64,000 nt of DNA from Oscillospiraceae bacterium (GTDB lineage Bacteria > Bacillota > Clostridia > Oscillospirales > CAG-272): NCBI GenBank assembly GCA_015064445.1, contig SVSE01000003.1, positions 86,324-150,323 on the forward strand. Direction: 5' to 3'. Position 1 is the first letter of the stretch. Every line of letters begins with the position of its first letter. Position numbers and translations under genes: made by a program. The notes below the pieces were generated by a model. It was not told the origin of the DNA, did no database searches, and worked only from the letters and a program-made list of their open reading frames with translations. Of the stretch, positions 17,029 to 26,673 are shown piece by piece.

Positions 17029-20000
17029 ATGAAAGGCACTTTACGAAAGGTATTTTTAGTAACGATAATAATGGCGTTCTTCGCACTTTGCTTTGCAATC
17101 TGCTCAAGCGCTGCGTCGTATACAATTACATATTATCAAGGAGACACAGCTAAGCTAAAGGAGATTCACTCTGATACAGAGGAAATCACTCTTCGTGAAA
17201 GCAAATACAGCAATCGCTCCGAGACCTTCTACGGCTGGTGCTCTGACGACGGTGTAATCTATGCACCGGGCTCGAAAATCACCCTTACTCGTGATATGAA
17301 GGTTTACGAGGCGTGCGGTAAGATAGCTAATACCGAGGCTGAGATGATCTCCTACTTCAACGACAGTAACTGGACCTACATCAAGCTCGGCAAGGATATG
17401 AACATTCAGGAAAGACTTCCTGCTTATAACGGATGGCAGGTCCATGTTCTTGACCTTAACGGCCACAACCTCACAATCACAAACTCCGAGTGGGGAACTG
17501 GTGGTACTCGTAACGGTGTTGTATTCGTTGGTCAGGGCACTATCAACTTTACCTCGACAAAGCCAGACAGTGGTGCGTTCTATCAATCCGCTATTCACGG
17601 ATACGGAGATACTGGTGTAACAACCGCTCCACAGCGTCTTTGGATAGGTAAAAATGTAAAGATTATTTCAAATGTTCCTCTTATTCGTACAACAAACGAC
17701 TTCACAAACCTCTCCCCTGTTCCTTTCTTTGAGCTTTGGGGCGATGTAACCTGTCCTTACCTTGTTTGGACACAAGGAATTGACGAGGTTGATGCTAATA
17801 TTTATCCTACTGCAAGGGTTAATATAACAGATACTAAATATCCACTTCTTCGTGATGTCAGCGCTTATGACGATGTTGAAATTATGGGTCTCAACATTTA
17901 TGGTGGTACATTTACCTTCCCAAATGGATTTAAGGGCTTTATAACAGACGATGAGGACTTAAAGGAATGCTTCCCTATCACCATTGCGGGTGGTACCTTT
18001 AATATGGATGTAGCAAAGTACATCTCCGTTGACTATAAGACAGTTGATAACGGAAACGGAACATATTCTATTGAGCCGAATATTTGCCCAGTTTCTCCAA
18101 CTCAAAAGCACAAGTATCTTGCAACCGACATCACAGTTAGCTGTGAGGAGGACGGACACATTGATTACAAGTGCGAATATTGTAACGATGAATATACCTC
18201 TCAGCGCTTTGCTCTTGGTCACAACACAATCACTCTTAAATTGAGCGATATGAAGAACACCAAGAAGGAAACAGTCGCAGGTCAATACTCGCACACCTGC
18301 TCGCGCTGTGGAAATGTTGAATACACCTACTTCTTCCCTGATCCTTACAAGGCTTATATCACTGTAAAGGTTAAATATGAGCGCGAGGGCGTCACAAAGA
18401 CCGACACTCTCCGTGTAAAGGGCGAGGAGCTCTTCGGCTACAGCATTGACACCGACTCTGACGAGGAGGGCGAAACATACCTAACCTCATTTGGTACTGT
18501 TGGACTTCAGTACACCTTTGATGACGGACGCGAGGAAAAATTCAAGATGAGCGAGATTGTCGCAGTCGAGATTCCTCTCGGAACAACAAAAATTCAAGGT
18601 AACTCAGCAGTATTCAGAGAAAACAATCACATTCAAGAGATTTCTATTCCTCTTTCCGTTGAAATTGTTGAAAACAACGCATTCAGAGATATGCCAAACC
18701 TTGCAAAGGTTAATGGTATTGAAAACATTTCCGAATCAATCGGAGAATATGCATTCGCACAAAGCGCAGATAATGCACATGTTGTTCTCGACACTCTTAA
18801 GGTAAATGCAAAAACAGTTAAATCGAATGCGTTTAGAAATATGCTTGCAACACGAGTTATTATTGGCTCAAGAGTTAAGTCTCTTGCCGACGCATTCTAT
18901 CTCGACTCTGCCGTTTCCACAATTGAGCAAAACTACGACAACAAGCGTGGAATGCTCAAGGAGGTATTTATTGAGGGTATATCAGAGATGTTCCCTATTG
19001 ATGAATATCCAGGAATGTGGGCAACCGAAAGACAGGCAAACGCCTTCTACAATTCGCTTGACGCCGAGACAAGAGCAAAGCTTTTTGCAAGCGTATCCCT
19101 TGGCTCTGCCCTTTTGACAAAGGCTCCTATCTATTACGACCACAAGTACGATGTAACAGTACATGCTCCAACCTGTATCGCAGATGGATACACGGGCTAT
19201 GAATGTCAATACTGTGGCCTCGGTACAAAAACCGACTTCGTTCCTCACGAGGGAATTACCCACAGATGGGAAAGAAGCCCTGAACACGATGTCGAGGCAA
19301 CCTGTGCAAAGGAAGGCTACACAACCGAATTTTGCCCTATTTGTGAATCCGTTCAAAAGCTTTCTACAATTCCAAGAAATAGCAATCACGACTTTACCTC
19401 AACAGAGCTTGAGCCTGACTTTGACGCTTGTACAAAGACCGAATATCACTTGCGTAGAAGATGTGCAAATGGCTGTGGAGAATGGTCAAAGAACGCGGGT
19501 AAAAAGGTAACTGTATCTGAAAGCAACATTTTGGGACATGTTTACTCCGAGGAGGATGGTGGAATTGAGCAAATTCCAGCAACCTGTGGTAAGCCCGGTC
19601 AGACAATCAAGACCTGCTCTCGTTGCTACGAGCAAAATATCGTTGAAACTCCTGCAACAGGCGTTCACCTCTGGAAAAGAGATGATACAAAAAGAATTGC
19701 TCCTACCTGTGTCGCTAACGGAACAAACTTCTTTAACTGTAAGAACTGTGAGCTAACAAGCACCGAGCCTATTCCAGCGCTTTCATACGACCAAGCTGTT
19801 GAAAAGAATGCGCATGTTTGGGTTGACGAAATTGTAATTAAACCAACAAGAACAGAATACGGCTTCAAGAAGGTTTACTGCTCTCTCTGTGGTAACGAAA
19901 GAGTTGGCGCAAACACAACCGTTCCAAAGCTTAAGGATGCAGGCATGCCTTGGTGGGCATATGTGCTCATCGGCGTTGGTGGTGTCGCATTAGTTGGCGG

Positions 20001-20088
20001 TATCGGCGCAACAGTTTACTTTGCAGTATTCAAGAAAAAGAACGCTTCAAAGAGCTACACCTACAAGTTCAACACATTTAAGAAATAA
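17029..20088 (+). CDS. Large membrane-anchored LRR / Cys-rich surface protein
   Basis: 1019 residues. Signal peptide at about 1-28, ending SSAAS. Residues 30-360 look like a beta-rich, helix-like region (LDLNGHNLTI, repeated GGTF). CxxC modules with H..W and ATC..G repeats occur near 375-440 and 720-960; BspA-type LRR units lie between about 500 and 640. A single transmembrane helix (WWAYVLIGVGGVALVGGIG) near 970-990 followed by KKK anchors the C-terminus in the membrane, with the bulk outside. The Cys modules recur in the 31206-32852 lipoprotein. Start at 17029 fixed by AAAGGAGATATC. Likely adhesin or scaffold; ligand unknown. Confidence 0.82.
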   Translation: MKGTLRKVFLVTIIMAFFALCFAICSSAASYTITYYQGDTAKLKEIHSDTEEITLRESKYSNRSETFYGWCSDDGVIYAPGSKITLTRDMKVYEACGKIANTEAEMISYFNDSNWTYIKLGKDMNIQERLPAYNGWQVHVLDLNGHNLTITNSEWGTGGTRNGVVFVGQGTINFTSTKPDSGAFYQSAIHGYGDTGVTTAPQRLWIGKNVKIISNVPLIRTTNDFTNLSPVPFFELWGDVTCPYLVWTQGIDEVDANIYPTARVNITDTKYPLLRDVSAYDDVEIMGLNIYGGTFTFPNGFKGFITDDEDLKECFPITIAGGTFNMDVAKYISVDYKTVDNGNGTYSIEPNICPVSPTQKHKYLATDITVSCEEDGHIDYKCEYCNDEYTSQRFALGHNTITLKLSDMKNTKKETVAGQYSHTCSRCGNVEYTYFFPDPYKAYITVKVKYEREGVTKTDTLRVKGEELFGYSIDTDSDEEGETYLTSFGTVGLQYTFDDGREEKFKMSEIVAVEIPLGTTKIQGNSAVFRENNHIQEISIPLSVEIVENNAFRDMPNLAKVNGIENISESIGEYAFAQSADNAHVVLDTLKVNAKTVKSNAFRNMLATRVIIGSRVKSLADAFYLDSAVSTIEQNYDNKRGMLKEVFIEGISEMFPIDEYPGMWATERQANAFYNSLDAETRAKLFASVSLGSALLTKAPIYYDHKYDVTVHAPTCIADGYTGYECQYCGLGTKTDFVPHEGITHRWERSPEHDVEATCAKEGYTTEFCPICESVQKLSTIPRNSNHDFTSTELEPDFDACTKTEYHLRRRCANGCGEWSKNAGKKVTVSESNILGHVYSEEDGGIEQIPATCGKPGQTIKTCSRCYEQNIVETPATGVHLWKRDDTKRIAPTCVANGTNFFNCKNCELTSTEPIPALSYDQAVEKNAHVWVDEIVIKPTRTEYGFKKVYCSLCGNERVGANTTVPKLKDAGMPWWAYVLIGVGGVALVGGIGATVYFAVFKKKNASKSYTYKFNTFKK

Positions 20089-20102
20089 TTCTTATAACGA
20101 TT

Positions 20103-20128
20103 AAAGCCACCGAAATCGGTGGCTTTCT
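20103..20128. terminator. Bidirectional terminator
   Basis: AAAGCCACCGA/TCGGTGGCTTT hairpin between the convergent surface protein and dapA genes. Confidence 0.9.
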
Positions 20129-20136
20129 TCTTTTTA

Positions 20137-21021
20137 TTATAAAAGCGCGAGCCTTGATAACTCTCTTATAATTTCCGTTTCCCTTGTCGACGGTGTTAAG
20201 GGCAGGCGAAGCTCGTTTTGGCAGAGTCCCATAAGAGATAACGCCCTTTTTATCGGAATAGGATTTACCTCGGCAAACATCTCGTGAATAAACGAGGAGA
20301 GCTCGGACGCGAGACGCGTTGCCTCTTTTCGCTCATTTTTGGCGCATAATTCACACAGGGTCGCTATTTTTGACGGAATTACATTCGCCACAGCGCTTAT
20401 AACGCCTCTACCGCCAAGGGCGTAGGTTGGCAAAATCAGCTCATCACAGCCAGAGTAAAAATGAAAATGCTCCCCAAAGCGTGACATCTTTCTTTCAAGC
20501 TCACCGACATCGCCACTCGCCTCCTTTATTCCAACAATGCTCTCGCTATCGCAAAGCCCCTCGAGCGCCTCGATGCCAAGCCTCATTCCTGTGCGCGACG
20601 GAACATTGTATAAAATCAACGGCAAATCACTTTCCCTTGCGATTTCCTTATAGTGCTCGCAAAGTCCCCTTTGCGTTGCCTTGTTATAATACGGAGTGAC
20701 CAAAAGCGCACCGTCTGCACCTAATTTTTGCGCACCCTGTGTCAATTTAATGGTGGTTTTGGTGTTGTTTGTGCCCGTTCCGACAAGCATCGGCACGCGA
20801 GCGCCTATTTTCTCCTTGGCAAAGGCTACCACCTCATCTCTTTCGCCAAAATCGACGCACGGGCTCTCCCCTGTTGTGCCCAAAATCACAAGAGCGCTAA
20901 CACCGTTTTCTATTTGAAAATCTATGAGAGCGCCAAGCGCTTCAAAATCTATTTTTCCGTCCTTGAAGGGAGTTACAAGGGCTGTTGCGCATCCCTCAAA
21001 GACAAGCTTTTTCGTGTTCAT
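20137..21021 (-). CDS. dapA: 4-hydroxy-tetrahydrodipicolinate synthase
   Basis: 294 residues, TIM-barrel NAL family. TALVTPFKDGKID near 13, LGTTGESPC near 45, YYNKATQRGL near 108, YNVPSRTG near 134 (catalytic Tyr) and GIKEASGD near 161 (Schiff-base Lys) are all present. It condenses pyruvate with aspartate semialdehyde, the first committed step to lysine and diaminopimelate. ATG at 21021 with GGGGGA about ten bases upstream; a TTG six codons earlier is the alternative. Stands alone, not in a dap operon. Confidence 0.93.
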   Translation of the reverse strand: MNTKKLVFEGCATALVTPFKDGKIDFEALGALIDFQIENGVSALVILGTTGESPCVDFGERDEVVAFAKEKIGARVPMLVGTGTNNTKTTIKLTQGAQKLGADGALLVTPYYNKATQRGLCEHYKEIARESDLPLILYNVPSRTGMRLGIEALEGLCDSESIVGIKEASGDVGELERKMSRFGEHFHFYSGCDELILPTYALGGRGVISAVANVIPSKIATLCELCAKNERKEATRLASELSSFIHEMFAEVNPIPIKRALSLMGLCQNELRLPLTPSTRETEIIRELSRLALL

Positions 21022-21053
21022 TCTTGGATTTTCCCCCAAATTTCAAAAAAGAG

Positions 21054-21082
21054 TTGAAAACATTCGATTTATACTATATAAT
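21054..21082 (+). promoter_or_regulatory. Promoter of the queA-azlD operon
   Basis: TTGAAA (21054-21059), 17 bp spacer, TATAAT (21077-21082), about 80 bp before queA. Confidence 0.75.
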
Positions 21083-21161
21083 ATATAATGAAATATTATG
21101 TTTTAAGACTTCCTCTTTAAAGCATATGTCAAAAAACACAATTTCGTTACAGGAAGGCGCT

Positions 21162-22241
21162 ATGATTAAGAACACTTTGCCCGAAACCACGCTTTGCACC
21201 TCGGATTTCTTTTATGATTTGCCCGAGGAGCGTATTGCTCAAACACCTATCGAGCCACGCGACCACTCGCGTCTTATGGTGCTTGAAAATGGCAATATCA
21301 CGCATAAGCATTTTTATGATATTCTTGATTATCTTCAAAGTGGAGATACTCTCGTTATCAACGATTCAAGGGTTATTCCTGCGCGCATATGGGGCGAAAA
21401 GGTACGCGAGGGCAATTTCGCATCAGAGCCCTCGAAAATCGAAATGCTTCTTTTAAAACAGCTTGGCGACGACAAGTACGAGGTGCTTTTGCGCCCTGCC
21501 AAGAAGATAAAAATTGGTGGAAAAATCAATTTTAGCAACATTCTTGTTGCAACGGTTGAGGCAGTTGTCGAGGACGGAAACCGAATCGTTCGATTTGAAT
21601 ACGACAAATCGAAATACACAAGCATTTACGAGGTGCTTGAGCTTATCGGCACAATGCCACTTCCCCCTTATATTACCGAAAAATTAGAGGACCAAAGCAG
21701 ATATCAGACCGTTTACGCTCGCGAAAATGGCTCGAGCGCTGCGCCAACAGCTGGACTTCACTTCACACCAGAGCTTCTTGAAAAAATAAGAGCCAAGGGT
21801 GTCGAGATTGTGCCTGTTATGCTCCATGTTGGGCTTGGCACCTTCCGTCCTGTTAAGGAGAAAAAGATTACCGACCACATAATGCACTCCGAGTTTATCT
21901 CAGTAAGCGAGGAAAGCGCACGCAAAATAAACGAGCGCAAGCGTGCAGGTGGACGAGTTATCGCAGTTGGCACAACCTCTCTTCGTACGCTTGAAAGCGT
22001 GGCAAGGGACGATGGCGAAATCGTGCCGACAAATGACGAAACAGGAATTTTTATATTCCCTGGCTATCGCTTTAAGAGCGTTGACGCGCTTATAACAAAC
22101 TTTCACTTGCCTGAGAGCACTCTGCTTATGCTTGTGTCTGCGTTTTATGGCAAGGACAGAATAATGGACGCATATAAGTGCGCTGTTGAGGAAAAATATC
22201 GCTTCTTCTCCTTTGGAGATGCGATGCTTATTCTCCCTTAA
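21162..22241 (+). CDS. queA: S-adenosylmethionine:tRNA ribosyltransferase-isomerase
   Basis: 359 residues. FFYDLPEERIAQTPIEPRDHSRLMVL near 14, DTLVINDSRVIPAR near 61, APTAGLHFTPELL near 189, HVGLGTFRPV near 216 and the C-terminal TNFHLPESTLLMLVSAF are diagnostic of QueA, which builds epoxyqueuosine at tRNA position 34. ATG at 21162 with AGGAAGG upstream gives the family N-terminus. First gene of a ten-gene operon; no preQ1 riboswitch is evident in the short leader. Confidence 0.95.
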   Translation: MIKNTLPETTLCTSDFFYDLPEERIAQTPIEPRDHSRLMVLENGNITHKHFYDILDYLQSGDTLVINDSRVIPARIWGEKVREGNFASEPSKIEMLLLKQLGDDKYEVLLRPAKKIKIGGKINFSNILVATVEAVVEDGNRIVRFEYDKSKYTSIYEVLELIGTMPLPPYITEKLEDQSRYQTVYARENGSSAAPTAGLHFTPELLEKIRAKGVEIVPVMLHVGLGTFRPVKEKKITDHIMHSEFISVSEESARKINERKRAGGRVIAVGTTSLRTLESVARDDGEIVPTNDETGIFIFPGYRFKSVDALITNFHLPESTLLMLVSAFYGKDRIMDAYKCAVEEKYRFFSFGDAMLILP

Positions 22242-22265
22242 AATTCATTTTAAAAGCGAGGTTTT

Positions 22266-23201
22266 ATGGAAAAATTGAATAATAAGCCTCGCGTTATTGC
22301 AGTCGTAGGGCCTACCGCGGTTGGAAAAACAGCGCTTGCCGTTTCTCTTGCCAAGGCGCTTGACGGAGAGGTAATTTCCTGTGATTCGATGCAGATTTAT
22401 CGTGGAATGGACATCGGCACAGCGAAGATAACCGAGGCTGAAAAATGTGGTATTCCCCACCATTTAATTGACATAAAAGAGCCATACGAGGACTTTTCGT
22501 GCGCTGATTATGCTTCCCTTGCAAGAGAGCTAATCGATGAAATCTGCGCTCGTGGTAAAACGCCTATTTTCTGTGGCGGAACGGGGCTTTATCTTAACAG
22601 TGTCCTTGAAATCTCATCATTTGCTATGACCACAAAGGACGAGGGCTTTCGACGCGAGATGGAAAAATTCGCGCTTGAAAACGGAAATAGTGCTCTTCAC
22701 GCGCGTCTTGCCGAGGTCGACAAGGAAAGTGCCGAGCAAATTCACGAGAACAATGTAAAAAGAGTCATTCGCGCACTCGAAATTTACCATTCTACGGGCA
22801 AGAAAAAGAGCGAGCTTGATGCAATTTCAAAATGCGACAGCTCCCCTTATAATGCGACTGTATTCTTTTTGAGCGCAAAGGACAAGGACGCACTCTATTC
22901 AAGAATCGAGAGGCGCGTTGATATAATGGTTGAAAACGGGCTTGTCGAGGAGTGCAAGCGCCTTTATGACAAGGGCTATCTTTCAAATGGTATGCCGTCC
23001 TCCGAGGCAATCGGCTACAAGGAGCTCGTTCCCTATATTGAGGGGCGCGACACGCTTGAAAATTGCATAGCACAACTCAAGCTATCGACACGCCACTACG
23101 CAAAAAGGCAAATTACCTGGTTTAAAAAGAACAAGGATTATCATACAATATACACAGACGAGGAGGATGCGCTAACGCGCGCTCTTGAAATTCTAAAATG
23201 A
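22266..23201 (+). CDS. miaA: tRNA dimethylallyltransferase
   Basis: 311 residues. P-loop GPTAVGKTALAVSLAKAL near 15, DSMQIYRGMDIGTAK near 39, GIPHHLID near 62, FCGGTGLYLNS near 100 and the C-terminal STRHYAKRQITWF (tRNA-binding) identify MiaA, which adds the isopentenyl group to A37 of UNN-decoding tRNAs. Lies 24 bp behind queA and overlaps the next gene by four bases. Confidence 0.95.
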   Translation: MEKLNNKPRVIAVVGPTAVGKTALAVSLAKALDGEVISCDSMQIYRGMDIGTAKITEAEKCGIPHHLIDIKEPYEDFSCADYASLARELIDEICARGKTPIFCGGTGLYLNSVLEISSFAMTTKDEGFRREMEKFALENGNSALHARLAEVDKESAEQIHENNVKRVIRALEIYHSTGKKKSELDAISKCDSSPYNATVFFLSAKDKDALYSRIERRVDIMVENGLVEECKRLYDKGYLSNGMPSSEAIGYKELVPYIEGRDTLENCIAQLKLSTRHYAKRQITWFKKNKDYHTIYTDEEDALTRALEILK

Positions 23202-23869
23202 ACGAACGCTTAAAGGAAAATTACGAGCTTGCCCTGTCAAAAATACACGCACTTGACAAGGACGGCAGGGTTACTCTGCTCTTGGCTACAAAGATGCAGA
23301 CGCCCGAGGACATAAATTATCTTATCTCGCTTGGCGCTATGGTAATCGGCGAGAACAAGGTAAATGAGCTTCTTGAAAAATATGAGCATTACGATAAGCG
23401 TGCATCGCTTCACTTTATCGGAACTCTGCAAAGAAACAAGGTAAAATATATCTACGACAAGGTTGATATGATACACTCTGTTGATAAAATGTCGCTTGCC
23501 GAGGAGATTAACAAGCAATGTGCAAAAATCGGCAAGGTTATGGACATTTTGGTCGAGGTCAATAGTGGTCACGAGGAAAATAAGAGTGGCGCTATGCCCG
23601 AGGATGTGGCGACTCTTGTGCGTGATTGCTCGGCTCTGCCATATATCAATGTGCGTGGGCTTATGACTATGGCGCCAAGGTGTCAGACAAAGGAGGAATA
23701 TATGAAATATTTCTCTCTTACAAAATCGCTCTTTGATGAGCTATTTGCAAACGAAGAAAACGCTGTGCTCTCAATGGGCATGAGCCAAAGCTATGAATAC
23801 GCAATAGAGGCTGGAGCAACGCTCGTACGCCTCGGAAGCACCATTTTTGGAGAAAGGAAGTACTTATAA
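23198..23869 (+). CDS. YggS/PLPHP-family pyridoxal phosphate homeostasis protein
   Basis: 223 residues, single-domain fold-type III PLP protein. LLATKMQTPEDI near 28 carries the PLP lysine, GENKVNELLEK near 51, HFIGTLQRNK near 71, VNSGHEENKSG near 122 and SMGMSQSYEYAIEAGATLVRLGSTIFG at the end are family signatures. It is thought to buffer PLP rather than catalyse. In Firmicutes its homologue ylmE sits beside sepF, as here. Translation is coupled to miaA (ATGA overlap). Confidence 0.92.
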   Translation: MNERLKENYELALSKIHALDKDGRVTLLLATKMQTPEDINYLISLGAMVIGENKVNELLEKYEHYDKRASLHFIGTLQRNKVKYIYDKVDMIHSVDKMSLAEEINKQCAKIGKVMDILVEVNSGHEENKSGAMPEDVATLVRDCSALPYINVRGLMTMAPRCQTKEEYMKYFSLTKSLFDELFANEENAVLSMGMSQSYEYAIEAGATLVRLGSTIFGERKYL

Positions 23870-24252
23870 TGGGAATTTTTGGATTTGGAAAGAAAATTGA
23901 CTACGAGGATTTTGAGGACGACGAGGACGAGCTCGAATACGAGGACGACGACGCCTCTCTATCTCTTGGTGGCTCAAATATCGAGCTTAAGGTAATTAAG
24001 CCAACACAGTTTAATCAAATTTTGACAGCAGGCGACCACCTCATCGAGGGAAAGACCGTTTTGCTCAATTTGGAGGGACTTGACAAGGCTCTGACTCGCA
24101 GAATGATTGACTTTATAGCAGGAGTAGCATACGCACTTAACGCAACAATTAAGAGCGCAACAAACAATTCATACTTTATCGCTCCTCGTGATGTCGATGT
24201 AAGCGGAGAAATCTTCGACTCAAGCGATGACGATACCTTCTGCGACCTATGA
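23869..24252 (+). CDS. sepF: Cell division protein SepF
   Basis: 127 residues. An N-terminal amphipathic MGIFGFGKK membrane-targeting segment, an acidic linker at 11-28, then the SepF core (IKPTQFNQ...LNLEGLDKALTRRMIDFIAGVAYALNA) and FIAPRDVDV. SepF polymerises and tethers FtsZ to the membrane at the septum. The ATG shares a base with the previous stop codon. Confidence 0.93.
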   Translation: MGIFGFGKKIDYEDFEDDEDELEYEDDDASLSLGGSNIELKVIKPTQFNQILTAGDHLIEGKTVLLNLEGLDKALTRRMIDFIAGVAYALNATIKSATNNSYFIAPRDVDVSGEIFDSSDDDTFCDL

Positions 24253-24524
24253 TAGTTTTTGAAATTATGGCGCGCGTCCTTTTGATAGTGCTTTCGCTTT
24301 TCGAAACCTGTCTTGTCGTGCGTGCAATTCTATCGTGGATTCCAAGCGCACGCACCTCTCGTGTGGCGCAATTTCTTAATACGATAACCGAGCCTGTCGT
24401 GCATCCTGTACGCAAGCTTTTATTCAAAATGGATTGGGCAAGGAGGCTTCCTATCGACCTCTCCGTTTTGATTGTGTTTATCATTATCACTATTTTGGAA
24501 AGATTTTTATACTACTTTATTTGA
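24249..24524 (+). CDS. ylmG: YggT/YlmG-family membrane protein
   Basis: 91 residues with two hydrophobic helices (about 3-27 and 68-90) around the conserved RAILSWIPSARTS...ITEPVVHPVRKLL loop of the YggT family. Members act in cell division or osmotic stress; mechanism unclear. Overlaps sepF by four bases. ylmH (S4 RNA-binding) and divIVA, which usually follow in Firmicutes, are absent here. Confidence 0.9.
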   Translation: MIVFEIMARVLLIVLSLFETCLVVRAILSWIPSARTSRVAQFLNTITEPVVHPVRKLLFKMDWARRLPIDLSVLIVFIIITILERFLYYFI

Positions 24525-24534
24525 CGAGGTTACT

Positions 24535-25047
24535 ATGCCCTTTTATTTGGTACTAATTATAATTTGCGCCGTTTCCGTCGCGCTCGACCAGCTGACAAAG
24601 TGGCTGATTTACTTTAATTTGCCCGTTGGCGATGTTGCCTTTGGAATCAAGGGGCTTTTCGAGATAACGCATGTAAAAAATGACGGTATGGCGTTTGGGC
24701 TTCTTGGCGAGCATAGGTGGATATTTATTGTCGCATCAATTATCGGAATTTGCGTGATAAGTGTTTATCTTTTCCGTTTTAGCGTAGATAATCGCTTTAC
24801 AAAAATAGGTCTTGCCCTCGTTATCGGTGGTGGGCTTGGCAATATGGTTGACCGTATCGTGCTTGGCGAGGTTGTTGATATGATTCACGTGACCATCTTC
24901 AACGACTTCTTCCCTTGGGTGTTCAATATCGCTGACTCCTGCGTTTGCGTTGGTGTCGGTATGGCTATTGTGGGCATTCTGCGCGATATAATAGTTGAAT
25001 ATAAGTCGAAAAAGACAAAGAGCGAGGACAAAAATGATAATCAGTGA
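24535..25047 (+). CDS. lspA: Prolipoprotein signal peptidase
   Basis: 170 residues, four hydrophobic helices. ALDQLTKWLIYFNLP near 17, GNMVDRI near 103 and FNIADSCVCVG near 129 contain the two catalytic aspartates of signal peptidase II. It removes signal peptides from lipoproteins, several of which are encoded in this window. ATG at 24535 with GAGGT; a longer frame would start inside ylmG. Overlaps rluD by 14 bases. Confidence 0.95.
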   Translation: MPFYLVLIIICAVSVALDQLTKWLIYFNLPVGDVAFGIKGLFEITHVKNDGMAFGLLGEHRWIFIVASIIGICVISVYLFRFSVDNRFTKIGLALVIGGGLGNMVDRIVLGEVVDMIHVTIFNDFFPWVFNIADSCVCVGVGMAIVGILRDIIVEYKSKKTKSEDKNDNQ

Positions 25048-25945
25048 TGATAAAATCGGCACACGCCTTGATGTTTTTGTGTCCGAATATTCGGGAGTTT
25101 CTCGCTCACACGCACAGCTTCTTATCGAAAGCGCCCTTGTTAGTGTTTGTGGCAAGGTGCAAGCAAAGAATTACAGGTTAAGGCAGGGCGACGAGGTCGA
25201 GGTTGAGGAGCTTCCTATAAGAGAGCTTCACGCAGAGGCAGAGGACATTCCTCTCGATATCGTGTTCGAGGACGAGGACATTATCGTTATAAACAAGCCC
25301 TCAGGAATGGTTGTGCATCCTGCGCCCGGAAACGAAAATGGAACGCTCGTAAATGCGCTTTTATATCATTGTAAAAGCTCACTTTCTGCAATAAATGGCG
25401 TTGTTCGTCCTGGAATTGTGCATCGAATTGACAAGGACACAAGTGGTCTTTTAGTCGTTGCAAAGACTGACGAGGCGCATATCTTCCTTTCCTCGCTTTT
25501 AAAGGATCATAAAATCGAGCGCACCTATCACGCAATTCTCTGTGGACACTTAAAATCGACACAGGGTACGGTAAATGCACCTATTGCAAGGCATCCCGTT
25601 GACCGTAAGAAAATGGCTGTTGTGGCAGGTGGACGCGAGGCGATAACTCACTACGAGGTTATACGCGAGTTTCCGTCCTTTACATATGCGAAAATGAATC
25701 TCGAAACTGGTAGGACTCACCAAATAAGAGTCCATATGTCACACCTTGGTCATCCGATAATCGGCGACACAGTATACGGTGGTGGCAAAACTCAATTTGA
25801 AAAATTACATTCAAAATACCTTGACGGACAATGTTTGCACGCAAAGGAGCTTCGCTTCCCTCATCCAAAAACAGGCGAAATGATGCATTTTGAGTGCGAA
25901 TTGCCCGACAACTTCAAGGCGCTACTGAAAATTTTAGAGGAATAA
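25034..25945 (+). CDS. RluD-family 23S rRNA pseudouridine synthase
   Basis: 303 residues. N-terminal S4 domain (about 5-60: IGTRLDVFVSEYSGVSRSHAQLLIESALVSV) then the RluA-type catalytic domain with NKPSGMVVHPAPGN near 93, HRIDKDTSGLLVVAKT near 136 (catalytic Asp) and GRTHQIRVHMSHLGHPIIGD near 230. Same position as ylyB next to lspA in Bacillus. Start at 25034 with GCGAGGA upstream, inside lspA. Confidence 0.93.
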   Translation: MIISDDKIGTRLDVFVSEYSGVSRSHAQLLIESALVSVCGKVQAKNYRLRQGDEVEVEELPIRELHAEAEDIPLDIVFEDEDIIVINKPSGMVVHPAPGNENGTLVNALLYHCKSSLSAINGVVRPGIVHRIDKDTSGLLVVAKTDEAHIFLSSLLKDHKIERTYHAILCGHLKSTQGTVNAPIARHPVDRKKMAVVAGGREAITHYEVIREFPSFTYAKMNLETGRTHQIRVHMSHLGHPIIGDTVYGGGKTQFEKLHSKYLDGQCLHAKELRFPHPKTGEMMHFECELPDNFKALLKILEE

Positions 25946-25947
25946 CT

Positions 25948-26673
25948 ATGTCAATCTTTCAGGACAAGCTTTTGCGTGTTGCAGAGGCCAACGAGGCTAC
26001 AAAAGGAATAATAAACGAAAACAGCGCGTCAACCTTTGAGGCGCTTTTTCACCGTATGGTAGAGGTTAACGAGCATCTTAATTTGACCGCCATAACCGAC
26101 GAGGACGGTGTTATTTTGAAGCATTTTGTGGACTCTGTGGCTGTTGTTCCGTATATTCCCGAGGGAGCGCGCGTCGTTGATGTTGGCTGTGGTGGTGGAT
26201 TCCCATGCTTGCCTGTTGCCATTTTGCGTGACGATGTGAAAATCCTCGGTCTTGATAGCGTTACTAAAAAGGTAAATTATGTGCGCGAGAGCGCCTCTCT
26301 TTTAGGTCTAACTAATGTTGATGCGTCAAACGAGCGTGCCGAGGTGCTTGGTCAATCGTCCTCTCGTGAGAGCTTTGATGTCGCTGTTGCGCGTGGAGTT
26401 GGTAGGCTCAACTTGATTTGCGAGCTTTGTATGCCACTTGTTAAGGCTGGTGGGCGCTTTATCGCTATGAAGTCGCTTTCTGCGCGTGAGGAGCTTGACG
26501 AGGCACAAAGCGCAATCAAAATTCTCGGTGGAGAGGTCGAGGACGTTGTTGATTACACCCTCTCTGACGGTGGCGAGGAGCTTTCAAGAACTATAATAAT
26601 TATCAAAAAAACGACACATACTCCACCAAAATATCCAAGAAACAATTCTCAAATAGCAAAGAGGAGACTATGA
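25948..26673 (+). CDS. rsmG: 16S rRNA (guanine527-N7)-methyltransferase
   Basis: 241 residues. NLTAITDEDGVILKHFVDSV near 44, SAM-binding VVDVGCGGGFPCLPVAIL near 75, LDSVTKKVNYV and AVARGVGRLNLICELCMPLVKAGG near 140 identify RsmG. In many bacteria rsmG follows mnmG near the origin; here mnmG is 24 kb away and rsmG has joined the queA operon. RBS GAGGAA before the ATG. Confidence 0.93.
   Translation: MSIFQDKLLRVAEANEATKGIINENSASTFEALFHRMVEVNEHLNLTAITDEDGVILKHFVDSVAVVPYIPEGARVVDVGCGGGFPCLPVAILRDDVKILGLDSVTKKVNYVRESASLLGLTNVDASNERAEVLGQSSSRESFDVAVARGVGRLNLICELCMPLVKAGGRFIAMKSLSAREELDEAQSAIKILGGEVEDVVDYTLSDGGEELSRTIIIIKKTTHTPPKYPRNNSQIAKRRL

Noticed and set aside
21083..21161. preQ1 riboswitch before queA
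   Set aside because: About 70 nt of AT-rich leader without a recognisable pseudoknot pattern; not supported by eye.
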